DNA from: Phytophthora colocasiae
Lineage: Eukaryota; Oomycota; Peronosporomycetes; Peronosporales; Peronosporaceae
Direction of reading: 5' to 3'
Length of the DNA stretch: 64,000 bases
Assembly: GCA_018806915.1 (NCBI GenBank)
Contig: JAGKQI010000098.1
Span: 4,030,001 to 4,094,000, forward strand
Below, piece by piece: positions 1 to 9,366 of the stretch. Made by a program: the position numbers and the translations under genes. Position 1 is the stretch's first letter. The number at the start of each line of letters is the position of its first letter. The notes under the pieces are model-generated. The model was not told the origin of the DNA, did not search any database, and saw only the letters and a list, made by a program, of their open reading frames with translations.

Positions 1-1243
1 CCTGCAGAAATGCAAGCTGCAGCGCTGTCACCATTCCCCGCGGCGGTTGCTTCACCTGACGTTTCCGTGATCCGTCTTTCGAATCTCTGGACTGCGATGA
101 GCGAGGAATGCGGACACGCACGTTCACCATAGCGCCGGCTGCGATGTATCGCCGCACCTTGGTCATTGACGGGAGTCGGTCTCGCCGTGACAACTCCAGG
201 TACAGCGCAAAAGTGGCGATGTGGTCTCGAATCGAAACCAGCGTACCTGATATCTCGCCCCCGCCGAGTATGAGGGTTTTGATATCCTGACTGGCAGAGG
301 TACTTGGGTTGCTATGGCTGTTGGATGACGGCGTGAGTGACGTCTGGAATTTGAGTGTCAGGGCTGCTTTCCGAACTGAAGCAGACTCACCATCACTCAC
401 GTGCTCCAGCTTTAACGAGACCAAATCCTGCAGCTCGTACGTCTTAGTGTTGGCTGCTGCTGCTGCTCCTGCAGCTGTGGCTCCTGTAGAAGAAGCAGAA
501 CCAGATCCGTCGCCGCGACTACTAGAACTACTACTGGGAACACTGGAGTTGGCAGTTGAGTGGTGGCGGAACGACCGCGCTGTGAGACTGCGCTTATGCA
601 TCTCCAGCACTCCCCAGCGAAGTAGCATGTGCCGCGCTCGCCATCGCCCCAGCCAGCTCTTGGATTTCTTCATCACTTCTGCCTGGAACTCTCGCAGCAC
701 CGGTATCGCCTCCGCGTCATCCCAAGTATTGTCTGATCCACTGGTTGGGCCTGGGACGAAAGGAGCAATGCTTCGACGACGTTCGGGTTTGAGCTCAACG
801 CACGGCTCGAGTGGGTACGGGTCCTTCGCCACAAGTCTCGTACTGGTGTATTGCCGCACTAGCACGCGTTTCAAGCTTTCAAAGGAGGTAGTTATTAGAT
901 CCCCCTCTTTATCCTTATCTGCGCTTTTCCTGTCTTCTCTTATTGCAGCTTTGGCGGTCTTCCGAGCCAGGGACGCGCATAAAGCCGAGAAAGCTGCAGG
1001 TTGTTGAGCATATTGAGGGAAATAGAGCGACAAGAAGTCCAGAAGGTCTGAACGCCGCCATGTTGTTGTCTCCATACTGCTACTGCTGTTAGTGCTCTGG
1101 GCGAGCGCTGCCGCCTCGTAAGGCCGTCTCAAAGCCTCCATAAATGCGTCCTGGAAGCTCCTCGCCGGCAACTGTGACAGCTCCTCACGGGCCTGCAACA
1201 GCTGCGCGTGAGCCATCGCTAGGGCCTTATCCAGCGCCGCCAT
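1..1243 (-). CDS. PH-domain-like protein, partial (C-terminus outside window)
   Basis: An open frame of 414 codons runs leftward from an ATG at 1243-1241 to the window edge without a stop. The N-terminus (MAALDKALAMAHAQLLQ) is helical. From about residue 192 the pattern KSWLGRWRARHMLLRWGVLEM matches the opening strands of a pleckstrin-homology domain (basic loop, W-x-x-R, aliphatic strand). A Ser/Gly-rich insertion at about residues 236-262 would sit in a PH loop, followed by strand-like segments such as KTYELQDLVSLKL and AALTLKFQTSL. A membrane or signalling adaptor role is inferred from the PH domain only; the missing C-terminus may carry the catalytic part. It is transcribed divergently from the ribosomal protein gene, with about 295 bp between the two starts. 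I am confident it is coding, moderately confident of the PH call, and cannot name the protein. Confidence 0.6.
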   Translation of the reverse strand, partial: MAALDKALAMAHAQLLQAREELSQLPARSFQDAFMEALRRPYEAAALAQSTNSSSSMETTTWRRSDLLDFLSLYFPQYAQQPAAFSALCASLARKTAKAAIREDRKSADKDKEGDLITTSFESLKRVLVRQYTSTRLVAKDPYPLEPCVELKPERRRSIAPFVPGPTSGSDNTWDDAEAIPVLREFQAEVMKKSKSWLGRWRARHMLLRWGVLEMHKRSLTARSFRHHSTANSSVPSSSSSSRGDGSGSASSTGATAAGAAAAANTKTYELQDLVSLKLEHVSDGESASVRKAALTLKFQTSLTPSSNSHSNPSTSASQDIKTLILGGGEISGTLVSIRDHIATFALYLELSRRDRLPSMTKVRRYIAAGAMVNVRVRIPRSSQSRDSKDGSRKRQVKQPPRGMVTALQLAFLQ

Positions 1244-1538
1244 GACTGCGAGGAGATACAGCGAGCTACAGGCACGAGGAAGGAAGGCGCATGAGAGACT
1301 TTCCAGATGGATTTGAGCCAAGCCAAAAAAATAAAGTAAAAAAAATAGTCCGAGACTATTTATTAGGTACATTGTACCGTTTAACCAGTTAGGGGTAGGT
1401 GATAGGGACCGGTTCAGCGAACCGTGTATTTGATGGCCCGCGGACGCAGCACCAGCCATTCACCTCGAGCCGCCCAAAAGTGCGGCCTACCAAGCCGGGC
1501 AGCTCCATTTCGCCTTTAAGAAAAAACTAAAGACAACC

Positions 1539-2767
1539 ATGGCTGTCGGTGAGTTGTAGCTAATTACTACAGGCAATGAGCTCGAAGGGCAGCGTGTCCG
1601 ATCGCCTCGTCGCTTTTTCCTTGATTTTCCCTCACTGCCCCAACAGCGACAATGAGCAGGCAAAGCCAGCAGCAGGAAAAAAAAAAACAAAAAAGAAGAT
1701 CAAACGTTGAAAAACGAATTCATTCACTCTCGGAACAAAATACTACGACAACAGGGACGAGTCGGGCAATGAGGGAACAAAGGAAGCGACAGGAGAGATG
1801 GATACCACCAGCTCAGGCCGAAACAGAAATTTTACAGGAAACCAACACAGATCTCTAACTGCTGGTGATCTCTTTGACCACAGGAAAGAACAAACGCCTG
1901 ACTAAGGGCAAGAAGGGCGGCAAGAAGAAAGTGTACGTTATACGTCTACTCTGAAATATTTTTTTTATTGCCACGGCATTCTTGTTGCTGTATAACTCAA
2001 CAGGATCCTGACTTTATTGGCATTGTTTATCATTTTATAGCGTTGACCCGTTCACGCGTAAGGACTGGTACGACATCAAGGCCCCTGCTATCTTCTCGGA
2101 GCGCAACTGCGGCAAGACCCTGGTGAACCGTACCGCCGGTACCAAGATCGCGTCGGAGGGCCTTCGTGGACGTGTGTTCGAGGTGTGCCTTGCTGACCTA
2201 AACAAGGATGAGGACCAGTCTTTCCGCAAGATCCGCCTCTGCGCTGAGGAGATCCAGGGCAACCAGATCATCACTGGTTTCCACGGCATGGACTTCACCC
2301 GTGACAAGCTGTGCTCGCTGATCCGCAAGTGGCAGACTCTGATCGAGGCCTTCGTGGACGTGAAGACCACGGACGGCTACCTGGTGCGTCTGTTCTGCAT
2401 TGCTTTCACCAAGAAGCGCCCGAACCAGATCAAGAAGACCACCTACGCCCAGACTGCTCAGATCCGCGCTATCCGCAAGAAGATGACGTCGATCATGACG
2501 GAGGAGGCCTCCAAGTGCGACATCAAGGACCTGTTCCTGAAGTTCGTGCCGGAGATCATTGGCAAGGAGATCGAGAAGGCCACCCAGGGCATCTACCCGC
2601 TCCAGAACGTGTACATCCGTAAGTGCAAGATCCTCAAGAAGCCCAAGTTCGACCTGGTGCGTCTGATGGAGCTCCACGAGGGCGGCGCTGAGGAGAAGGG
2701 CGCTAAGGTTGCTCGCGAGGAGGACCAGCTGGTTGAGTCGATGGCTGGCGCGGGCGGCCGCCTGTAA
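1539..2767 (+). CDS. RPS3A: 40S ribosomal protein S3a (eS1), three exons
   Basis: The model is join(1539..1548, 1884..1932, 2041..2767), 261 residues, close to the usual eS1 length of about 260. Exon 1 encodes only MAV plus one base, and GTGAGT at 1549 is the donor. Exon 2 adds [16 protein letters not shown]. Intron 2 (GTACGT...TAG, 1933-2040) restores [18 protein letters not shown], a hallmark of this family. The rest is colinear with eS1 throughout, including [19 protein letters not shown] and the basic C-terminal third. The protein is a structural component of the small ribosomal subunit in the cytoplasm. Intron 1 (335 bp) is long for this genome and contains an open frame at 1652-1858 that looks like chance. 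Codon use is strongly biased to C/G third positions in exon 3, as expected for a highly expressed gene. Confidence 0.97.
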
Positions 2768-3132
2768 GTGCGTCCACTAGCTTGACAGATCGGTGGCACA
2801 CACACAGTTGGGCATGGTTTTTGTTGTCGGCGAAGGAAGGAAAGCCCCACCGCTTCGCGTCCGAGCGAGTACTTGTTTCTAAGACGATGGAGAATAAAGG
2901 CGAAATTCTAATACTCTGTGAGTCACCCAGGTGTACTCTTTCCTAACGGGTTCTCGTTTTGCATTAGTACGGTATTGTAATCTAGACTCTAGTGATGTTG
3001 TGTCATGGTTGCTGCATTGGCAATGATGACAGCCTTTCGCTTATCAAACATTCTATAGAAAAGGTTCCAACCTATCATCTGGCATATAGACGATTGGCAG
3101 GCACCTCGACACTGAGAAACATTAAAGCGACG
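2768..3132. other. Gap between RPS3A and the small basic gene
   Basis: This holds the RPS3A 3' UTR and the promoter or leader of the next gene. An in-frame upstream ATG at 2992 extends the downstream frame, but the added residues are Cys/His-rich and unlike the basic protein, so I treat them as untranslated. No RNA gene or repeat is seen. Confidence 0.5.
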
Positions 3133-3516
3133 ATGGCAGCACGCGTGACGAAGCTCTTCCTGCAAAACTGCGCTTCGGCTAAGGTGGAGACCGCCAAGTC
3201 CAGTAAAACCAAGGAAAAGACTGCTAAGTCCAATGGCAGCCTGTCCAAAAATGCCCGGAGGAAGCTTCGTCAGAAGGGCAAAAAGGTGTCCGGCAAGTCC
3301 AAGGTAAAGGTGCTGGAAGAAGCGCGTCGCGAGCTGGAACAGGCCAACCGTACGGCAGAAAACCTTCGCAAACTGAAGAACAAGACGTCTACAAAGTCAC
3401 AGCGCCTCATGGCTAAGGTATGTTGAGCTGCTTGCTAGGCGCTCTGCTTGCTCATGAACTAACTGACTCTGGTATTTCATCAGGTTCTTGCCCAACGGAC
3501 GGCTGCATTCCGGTAA
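3133..3516 (+). CDS. Small basic Lys-rich protein, two exons, unknown function
   Basis: The model is join(3133..3417, 3484..3516), 105 residues. The 66-bp intron starts GTATGT and ends CAG, and contains a CTAAC/CTGAC branch-like sequence about 20 bp before the acceptor. The second exon adds only VLAQRTAAFR before the stop. The protein starts MAARVTKLFLQNCASAK and is rich in Lys, Ser and Ala, with a run of likely amphipathic helix (LEEARRELEQANRTAENLRKL). Such composition is common in nucleolar or ribosome-biogenesis proteins, but I do not recognise a family. The ATG at 3133 was chosen because the basic composition begins there. It lies downstream of RPS3A in the same direction and is convergent with the COA3-like gene. 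Confidence 0.6.
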
Positions 3517-3806
3517 ACAACTTATCGTGATCTCATTTGAAAACCTGCAACTACGTCGAACCTTCGAACCTCTTTGTATTAGAACCAGCACAGTGAAACT
3601 AACATGGAGACTTGCTTACACCGCAACGACTTTTGTCCCGCAACTGCGTCTCCAACTCAGACGTACTCTCTTCTTCTTTCATTCAAGACTGTATGAATAG
3701 ATAACCCGTTTGCAAGCTGCTAAGGGCAATTTTTTGCTGTTCAGGAGTCTGCTTCATATCTTTTTTCTGGTCATTTGCTTTATAAAGTTATGACGCATCC
3801 AGTTTC

Positions 3807-4085
3807 CTACTCGTCGTGCTTGCCGGCAGCTGAAGGCTTCATGCCGCTCGAGTGCACGTTCACCTTCACCGTGTCCAGATCCTTAAAGTCATCCTGTTGC
3901 CGTAGGAGTAGTGATCAACAAGAGCGCAACAAAACATGTCAATTATCCGCCACATACACATGGCGAGATACAGCTCAGCAGCGTACCCGGCTCATCTGGT
4001 AGAAGGTGTAGCCAAAGACGGCAGACGCGAAGGTGGCGAGGCTTCCACCCAGGATGAAGTTTTTAGCGCGTACAGAGAGAGCCAT
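3807..4085 (-). CDS. COA3: COA3-like cytochrome c oxidase assembly factor, 61 aa, two exons
   Basis: The model is complement(join(3807..3893, 3987..4085)). Exon 1 (33 codons) gives MALSVRAKNFILGGSLATF, then a hydrophobic span ending in GYTFYQM. The intron (donor GTACGC, acceptor CAACAG, 93 bp) joins in frame to DDFKDLDTVKVNV. A single membrane helix followed by Y-T-F-Y and an acidic D-D-F-x-D-x-D stretch is the signature of COA3/CCDC56 proteins of the mitochondrial inner membrane, which stabilise newly made COX1. The protein is shorter than the animal form (about 100 residues), lacking most of the N-terminal region. It is head-to-head with the sphingomyelin-synthase-like gene. Gene reality is well supported by the exact splice; the family call is based on a short motif. 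Confidence 0.7.
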
Positions 4086-4621
4086 GACGATGGACTGTGG
4101 CAATAAAGTCTTGATGGGCGTGAGGGATTAGCGCTTTTTGGCCAGCCTCACGATAGCTATCCGGATGAAGGGTTATCCGGATTCTCGGATAGTTGTGTGT
4201 AGGACACACTTTTGTAGCTACAACTATGTAGCCATCATGTCTCCATTTGAGGTGTGCAGCGTTAAACCCGTGGCAGCTTCAACAGAGCTGGGATCTGCGT
4301 GTACATGTACAATCAACAAACCTTATTATAACTGGCACCACCGCGTTAGCACGCAAGGATATTGTTGCCGCAGTTTTCCTGTTGTTCATTGTCTGTCCGG
4401 TGTAGCCATTCTGATTCAACGTTCTGCCGTAAACACCATCTTGTCGATTGGCTAAAAATACAGTGTGTTCGGCCAATGGCCAGGACGTACCCATCCGTAC
4501 AGTCAGCCATTCCAGCATTAACGACCGAAGTCGTCGGTCTATTCTCGCCTGCCACTGCGCTTCGCTATCCCAGAGCTTGCTATCCTCTCCAGTCCTTTGA
4601 CCCTCTCCACAGCAGCTCGAG
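4086..4621. promoter_or_regulatory. Divergent promoter, COA3-like / sphingomyelin-synthase-like
   Basis: This 536-bp region separates two divergent genes. At 4152-4192 there is a dense cluster of related sites: the 10-bp palindrome GATAGCTATC (4152-4161), the 9-mer TATCCGGAT twice (4158-4166 and 4174-4182) and CGGATAG (4186-4192). An initiator-like CCATTCCAGCATT lies at 4508-4520, about 100 bp before the rightward ATG. No coding frame looks real here. Confidence 0.45.
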
Positions 4622-5890
4622 ATGGCGTCGTATCTGCCCTTTGCGCAGTCGAACCTGTTCCGCACCAAGCGGAAAATGTCTGGACCCGTAGGCAGTTGGG
4701 GCCCGCTGGACGAGAAAAACCCCTCGTCGTGGCCTGAAATTAACGGCGCTCCTGTGACCGTCGGAGGAGGACGCAGCCCCAGACACTGGTGCGACTCGGT
4801 CGACTACCGCGAGGTGGCAAGCTTTGTGCTGTTCGCGATCTACATGGTGGCCGATGTGGGATTGGGCGTCATGGTCTGGGTCACCTTTTTCAAGTTCATC
4901 GTCGAGCCCGACCAGCACCGTTCGCGTGCCACTTGGGGCGGTGTCTGGCTGCTTTTTGCGGGCACTTTCTTCTATGTGAGACGTCTTGTGCGCTCTCGCG
5001 TAGACGTGCATTTGCGCGGCATGATGGATCACGCTGAAATCTTCGTGGCAATGTCGCTCGTGATGGTCTTCTCCGTTAATATCGCCTTCTACCTGCATGT
5101 CCCTGCCAAGACACCGCTCAAGGACTTAGGTTTCATGCTGGTTCCAGAGCAAGGTCTTCACTCCGCGTGGCGTCCTGTTAGTGACATCCTGACTGCCGGC
5201 GTTCCTGTCATGTTCCTGCTGCAAACCGTTTTTATGACTCGCCCGAACCGATGTCGCATTGTATCGTCATTCTTCCGCATCGCTACAATTTGCTACTTCC
5301 TGCGTATGCTGACGGTGTCCATGACGTCGCTCCCCGGACCTGCTCCGCACTGCCGCCTTGGCAGCCCCGACCTGTTCCCGCCCTCCACTTGGATCGACAT
5401 CGTCACGCGCGTCGGACCCATCTACGGTAATTACAACTCGTGTGGTGATCTCATCTTTTCGGGCCACATGGCGTACACGAACTCGGCTGTGCTGCTGTAT
5501 CTGCGGACGCTGGACCGCAATTTCGCCGGCCGCACGGCCTCGAAGATCCGCTGGGCTTGCGGTATGGCGTATCTTGTGATTCTGGCGGTGTTGTGCATTG
5601 CCGGCCGCAAGCATTACACTGTGGATGTTGTGCTGGGACTGATCATCTCAGCGCTGGTATTCTTCCACTTCGAGCACAGTTGGACGCCACTGTGCTTCCA
5701 AGTGCCTCACGGTCTACTGCCTGTTGGTGACTTACAGCGAATGTACGGCTCGCAGTGGCAGAAACGCTTCAGCATGGACGTGACGGACGAAGCGCAGAAT
5801 GAGCTTGACGACGCTGAGGGAAACGAGGAGTCCCGACGACTGCTTAAGACGAACGCGTCGACGTACAACCAAGTGCAGCTCATCTGTTGA
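4622..5890 (+). CDS. Sphingomyelin-synthase-like PAP2-family membrane enzyme
   Basis: A single-exon gene of 422 residues. It has about six hydrophobic spans (first near residues 60-85) and the catalytic motifs of the sphingomyelin/ceramide-phosphotransferase branch of PAP2: CGDLIFSGHMAYTN around residue 275-288 and RKHYTVDVVLGL around 329-340. The two His and the Asp in these motifs form the expected H-H-D triad. Family members transfer a phospho-headgroup from a phospholipid to ceramide in the Golgi or plasma membrane. The headgroup (choline, ethanolamine or inositol) cannot be told from sequence; oomycetes are known for ceramide phosphoethanolamine and inositol lipids. The C-terminal tail is acidic and ends NQVQLIC. 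The start is the first ATG of the frame and lies just before a plausible cytosolic N-terminus. Confidence 0.88.
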   Translation: MASYLPFAQSNLFRTKRKMSGPVGSWGPLDEKNPSSWPEINGAPVTVGGGRSPRHWCDSVDYREVASFVLFAIYMVADVGLGVMVWVTFFKFIVEPDQHRSRATWGGVWLLFAGTFFYVRRLVRSRVDVHLRGMMDHAEIFVAMSLVMVFSVNIAFYLHVPAKTPLKDLGFMLVPEQGLHSAWRPVSDILTAGVPVMFLLQTVFMTRPNRCRIVSSFFRIATICYFLRMLTVSMTSLPGPAPHCRLGSPDLFPPSTWIDIVTRVGPIYGNYNSCGDLIFSGHMAYTNSAVLLYLRTLDRNFAGRTASKIRWACGMAYLVILAVLCIAGRKHYTVDVVLGLIISALVFFHFEHSWTPLCFQVPHGLLPVGDLQRMYGSQWQKRFSMDVTDEAQNELDDAEGNEESRRLLKTNASTYNQVQLIC

Positions 5891-6546
5891 GCTGGTAGAG
5901 TGCTTCTCGTGCTGCTCTGAGCCTCGTTGTTCTGGTTCGACGGGAGTCCTTCGAACACGCTTCCTCGAATGCCAGGGCGAAATGAAGCGGGTGGTTTAAA
6001 TGGATTGGGTTGGTCTTGCTAGACTACTACGCTGTCGATGATTTCGCATCGCTAATTGCCGCCATCTACATGAAGAAGTCGGCGCTTTGTACATGAAGGT
6101 TGCCGCGCGAAGGGATATCTTTGTGTTTGCTCTGCAATGCATCACCCCTGCAAGGTTCGAACCAATATATTCAAGTTTTGACAAATATGCATCGATTGAT
6201 AAGGAAGAGGCTTCCATGTAACGTGGAAGCTCCCAAGCAAATATGTTACAGTACACCTGGTATGCCCGTCAAGAAACGAAACCGCTATAGAAACGAAAAT
6301 ACTTCTGAAACTGAATATGTTTTGAAATATAATGAGTATTGATAGAATGGATACATACAAATCATTTGAAAAGCATCTTGCGTGACTTAATTTTCAGAAA
6401 CCTTTTATATTTAATACAAACCGTTCTTCTGCGACTTTTTCTCTTGGCGTTATGTTGAACTCGGTCATAACCGAAAGCACCAAGCGAAGCTCAAGCGAAA
6501 CTCCAGCTCGAGATCCGCTCGCTCGCCCGCCCTCCCCCCACTTCTT
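5891..6546. other. Intergenic region before the PRRC2-like gene
   Basis: This holds the 3' UTR of the membrane enzyme, then an AT-rich stretch (about 6130-6440) and the leader of the next gene. Open frames here are short and of poor composition. No RNA gene or repeat is recognised. Confidence 0.4.
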
Positions 6547-9366
6547 ATGAACCCGACAGCCAGCGCCAAACCCAAGGCCAAGTTCTCCAGTCGCAACCTC
6601 AACGCCGCCTTCAAGGCGCCGCTGCGGACGAAGCCTCTGCCGGACCATGCGACCGGACCGCTGCAACGCCCCAACAACCGCTTGCTCGTGCTCGGGCGAG
6701 CGGCTGTGGCAGCCCCCGCACCGCTTAACACGCTCAGTCTGAAACGTGAGAGTCAGGTGGACGACGTGCACGTGAGTCTCGTGCCTGCAGGCTCCAATTG
6801 GGCCGAAAAACAACAGAATCAACAGGAAGAAGAGACTCCAGAGCATTCGCCAGTCCCCGCTATCGATGTGGTTGCATCTACAGTCACTTCTGACAAGGCC
6901 TGGACGCCTGAAAGTGTGGCTGAACATCTCCATACTGGAAGTGCACCACCTGTCCGACTAGAGACAAAGGTTGAGAGCTCTGGACGCTGGGGAGACGACG
7001 CCGTGGAGAATGACATTGTGCAGAGTAACATTCGTCGCCAGATGCAGAAGGAGAGAGAGTTCCCAGACTTAAAGGAATCAGCAGTGGAGACGCACATGCA
7101 TCACGGTCAAGGACACAACTCTACTGCAGACAGCTCACCTTCGATGGGTCCACAACAGCCAGAGCAGCATCACGGTAGAGCTACTGGTAGATGGGCCCAA
7201 TTTGCTGAAAAGAGGGAGATGCATCGATCAATACCGAACGACCGTTGGTCACAGGATCGCTATGGACGTGATGAGGATGATCGTTGGCCTCGTGATCGCT
7301 ATGAACGAGGTGAAGACAATTACTGGGCGAGAGGCCGCTACAACCACGACGAAGACGATCGTTGGTCACGTGGACGTTACTCTCGGTACGACGACGGCTA
7401 CGGGCGAGAACGTCGATCATACGAGGCGAGTAGCACTACTGTCTCTCCTATTCCCAATGACAGCCACACGCACTTTAGCAGCAGTGATGCACGCTTCGAC
7501 ATGGTGGTGTCAGGCGACCGAGACCGTGTCCTGAGCCACAGTCCACACCGCATGAACTGGGGTAGTCGTCAATTTGGGCGTCGAGATGAACGTTCATCAT
7601 CACCAGCTAGCCAAGAGGGCTCTCACTTCCAAGGACACCATGCAGATCGCACGCTAAATCAATCTTCGTCAGCTCCCCCGGCACCGATGACGGCGGCAGA
7701 TGCAAAGACTATGAATTGGCGCAAGCTATCGAATACGGATCACGAACTTGACCGTGGTTTGGAAGTCCCACGTCAATCTGCGAACGCGTGGTCGAAGGAT
7801 GAGGAGCCGATTACACCCGTTGCTGAAGCAGCTGAAAGCAGCACGGAGTCGTCTAATTCGTCCACTAGCAGCAGTCCTAACCAACACCAGATCCAACTGC
7901 TGAAACGTCCGAAAATGTTGTTTGACCCGAAGACCGGTGGAATGGTGAAAGCAGAAGAAAAAACTAAATCTGATCCACCTACGCGGCAAACAGGAAATCG
8001 TAATGGAGATAAAGACCGAGATCCGACACCTGCTACTAAGAGAAACAACGGAAAGCCCAAAGCTGTCTATAAAGTAGCGACAACAAAAGCTACGAAGACT
8101 GAGGGGGCTGAAGAAGCCCCAGCGATCTCAGCGAGTGTCCAGAAAAATGCTGTCAAGGACGCAGGGTGTTCCAGTGAGATAGTTTGTTCGAATCCAGTGC
8201 TTGTTGAACCAAACACTGATGATGCTGCTAAGGAAGATCGAGCCCCCAAGCGATTGCCAAAAAAGCAGGCTAGAGGTAATCCAGAGGAGAACGGACATCA
8301 TGGAACGACGCTTCCTCGGGATCTGAAAGCTGGCACATCTCGGTCAACCCAGCAGTCGAAACAACAATACCGAGATTCACAGGCATCTGCAGGTAATGGG
8401 CGTGGAGGTTCAAGGCTCAACGAGCGTAGTAAGCGCAGTAGCTCTACGAGAAACAATCGCCGTGATGTAGGAACCAGTAAGCCCGCCCAGCGTCGATATA
8501 GCAGAAAAGTGGAGCTGACTGGTACACCGGCGGTAGTATCCTCGGATACTGCAGTGTTGAGACAGATCGCGGATGGTTCGAACGGAGACGTAGTAGTGGT
8601 CACGGATCAGCAGGAAGCGATTGAGGTGAACCCCGAGGGCGAAGGTTTCGAGACGGTTAAGTCACGGCGAACTGTTCTCAGTGAAAAGAAGAAACTTCGG
8701 CAGAGATTGGCATCATCGGAGGCAGTTGCGTCTAAGGTCGAGGAGAAGAAGCCCGCAAGTGTGTTTGTGGCGAAGAATATTGATGAACAGAGCAAGGGGG
8801 AGCAGGCGCAAGAAACCTTCAGACCAGCATCCACGGTGCAACCTGGGTCGAAGTTGCGTGGGAAAGCAGCCAACGCACGTAGCAATGGGGGTCAAACGCT
8901 GAAGGACAAGAAATCAAGGGGGAAACAGCAGAAGTATTTGGCGCGGACGTCTGGCACGAAGAAGCCTACCACCAACAGTGACAAACCAGTCTTTTCGGAG
9001 GTGAAGCAGCCTGGGAGCCCTCCAAAACCCATGGAGCAGGTCCCTGGAGAGGCGCCAACGGAGACGGCAGTTGTAAAGAAGCGGGTGCAATATGTGAAGG
9101 TCTCCCCAACGACGGAGGCGAAGCAAGAGCAGACACCCCGCAGGGAGAAACCAGCACAAAGGAACTCAAGCAGCAGGCCCAGCGAGCGAAAACCGACAGC
9201 AGGGAGCACTCCCAAGCAGGAATCAGAGAGCAAACGCGTGGTCGAGAAGGTTTTCGCGGCGAAGTCACGGGCTCCTCCTGCCACAAAGTTGAAGTCCAAA
9301 CAGGTTCGTCAAGTGTACGTGGTGAAGACGCCGGCACCAGTCAGCTCGACTTCCACCGCCGCCTAG
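6547..9366 (+). CDS. PRRC2/BAT2 N-domain protein (MOS1-like), largely disordered
   Basis: A single-exon gene of 939 residues. Residues about 44-92 match the conserved N-terminal block shared by animal PRRC2/BAT2 and plant MOS1: LGRAAVAAPAPLNTLSLKRE, then V-x-L-V-P-A-G-x-x-W-A-E-K-Q. The rest is low complexity. Around residues 222-290 there are about four imperfect tandem units of the form DRWxxDRYxRDEDD, an RGG/RD-like RNA-associated composition. Later parts are rich in Lys, Ser, Gln and Pro. Animal PRRC2 proteins act with translation initiation factors and stress granules; MOS1 affects plant immune-receptor gene expression. A role in RNA handling here is inference. No catalytic domain is seen. 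The first ATG follows a CT-rich leader. Confidence 0.72.
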   Translation: MNPTASAKPKAKFSSRNLNAAFKAPLRTKPLPDHATGPLQRPNNRLLVLGRAAVAAPAPLNTLSLKRESQVDDVHVSLVPAGSNWAEKQQNQQEEETPEHSPVPAIDVVASTVTSDKAWTPESVAEHLHTGSAPPVRLETKVESSGRWGDDAVENDIVQSNIRRQMQKEREFPDLKESAVETHMHHGQGHNSTADSSPSMGPQQPEQHHGRATGRWAQFAEKREMHRSIPNDRWSQDRYGRDEDDRWPRDRYERGEDNYWARGRYNHDEDDRWSRGRYSRYDDGYGRERRSYEASSTTVSPIPNDSHTHFSSSDARFDMVVSGDRDRVLSHSPHRMNWGSRQFGRRDERSSSPASQEGSHFQGHHADRTLNQSSSAPPAPMTAADAKTMNWRKLSNTDHELDRGLEVPRQSANAWSKDEEPITPVAEAAESSTESSNSSTSSSPNQHQIQLLKRPKMLFDPKTGGMVKAEEKTKSDPPTRQTGNRNGDKDRDPTPATKRNNGKPKAVYKVATTKATKTEGAEEAPAISASVQKNAVKDAGCSSEIVCSNPVLVEPNTDDAAKEDRAPKRLPKKQARGNPEENGHHGTTLPRDLKAGTSRSTQQSKQQYRDSQASAGNGRGGSRLNERSKRSSSTRNNRRDVGTSKPAQRRYSRKVELTGTPAVVSSDTAVLRQIADGSNGDVVVVTDQQEAIEVNPEGEGFETVKSRRTVLSEKKKLRQRLASSEAVASKVEEKKPASVFVAKNIDEQSKGEQAQETFRPASTVQPGSKLRGKAANARSNGGQTLKDKKSRGKQQKYLARTSGTKKPTTNSDKPVFSEVKQPGSPPKPMEQVPGEAPTETAVVKKRVQYVKVSPTTEAKQEQTPRREKPAQRNSSSRPSERKPTAGSTPKQESESKRVVEKVFAAKSRAPPATKLKSKQVRQVYVVKTPAPVSSTSTAA

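Noticed and set aside
1652..1858. 68-codon open frame within RPS3A intron 1
   Set aside because: Low-complexity Gln/Lys/Thr composition and position in a spliced intron. I also looked for box C/D snoRNA motifs there and saw none convincing.
2198..2677. 159-codon minus frame inside RPS3A
   Set aside because: It is antisense to a strongly conserved ribosomal protein exon and lacks any independent feature.
6150..6170. GGTTCGAACC-like sequence resembling a tRNA T-loop
   Set aside because: No acceptor stem, anticodon arm or D-loop could be placed around it.
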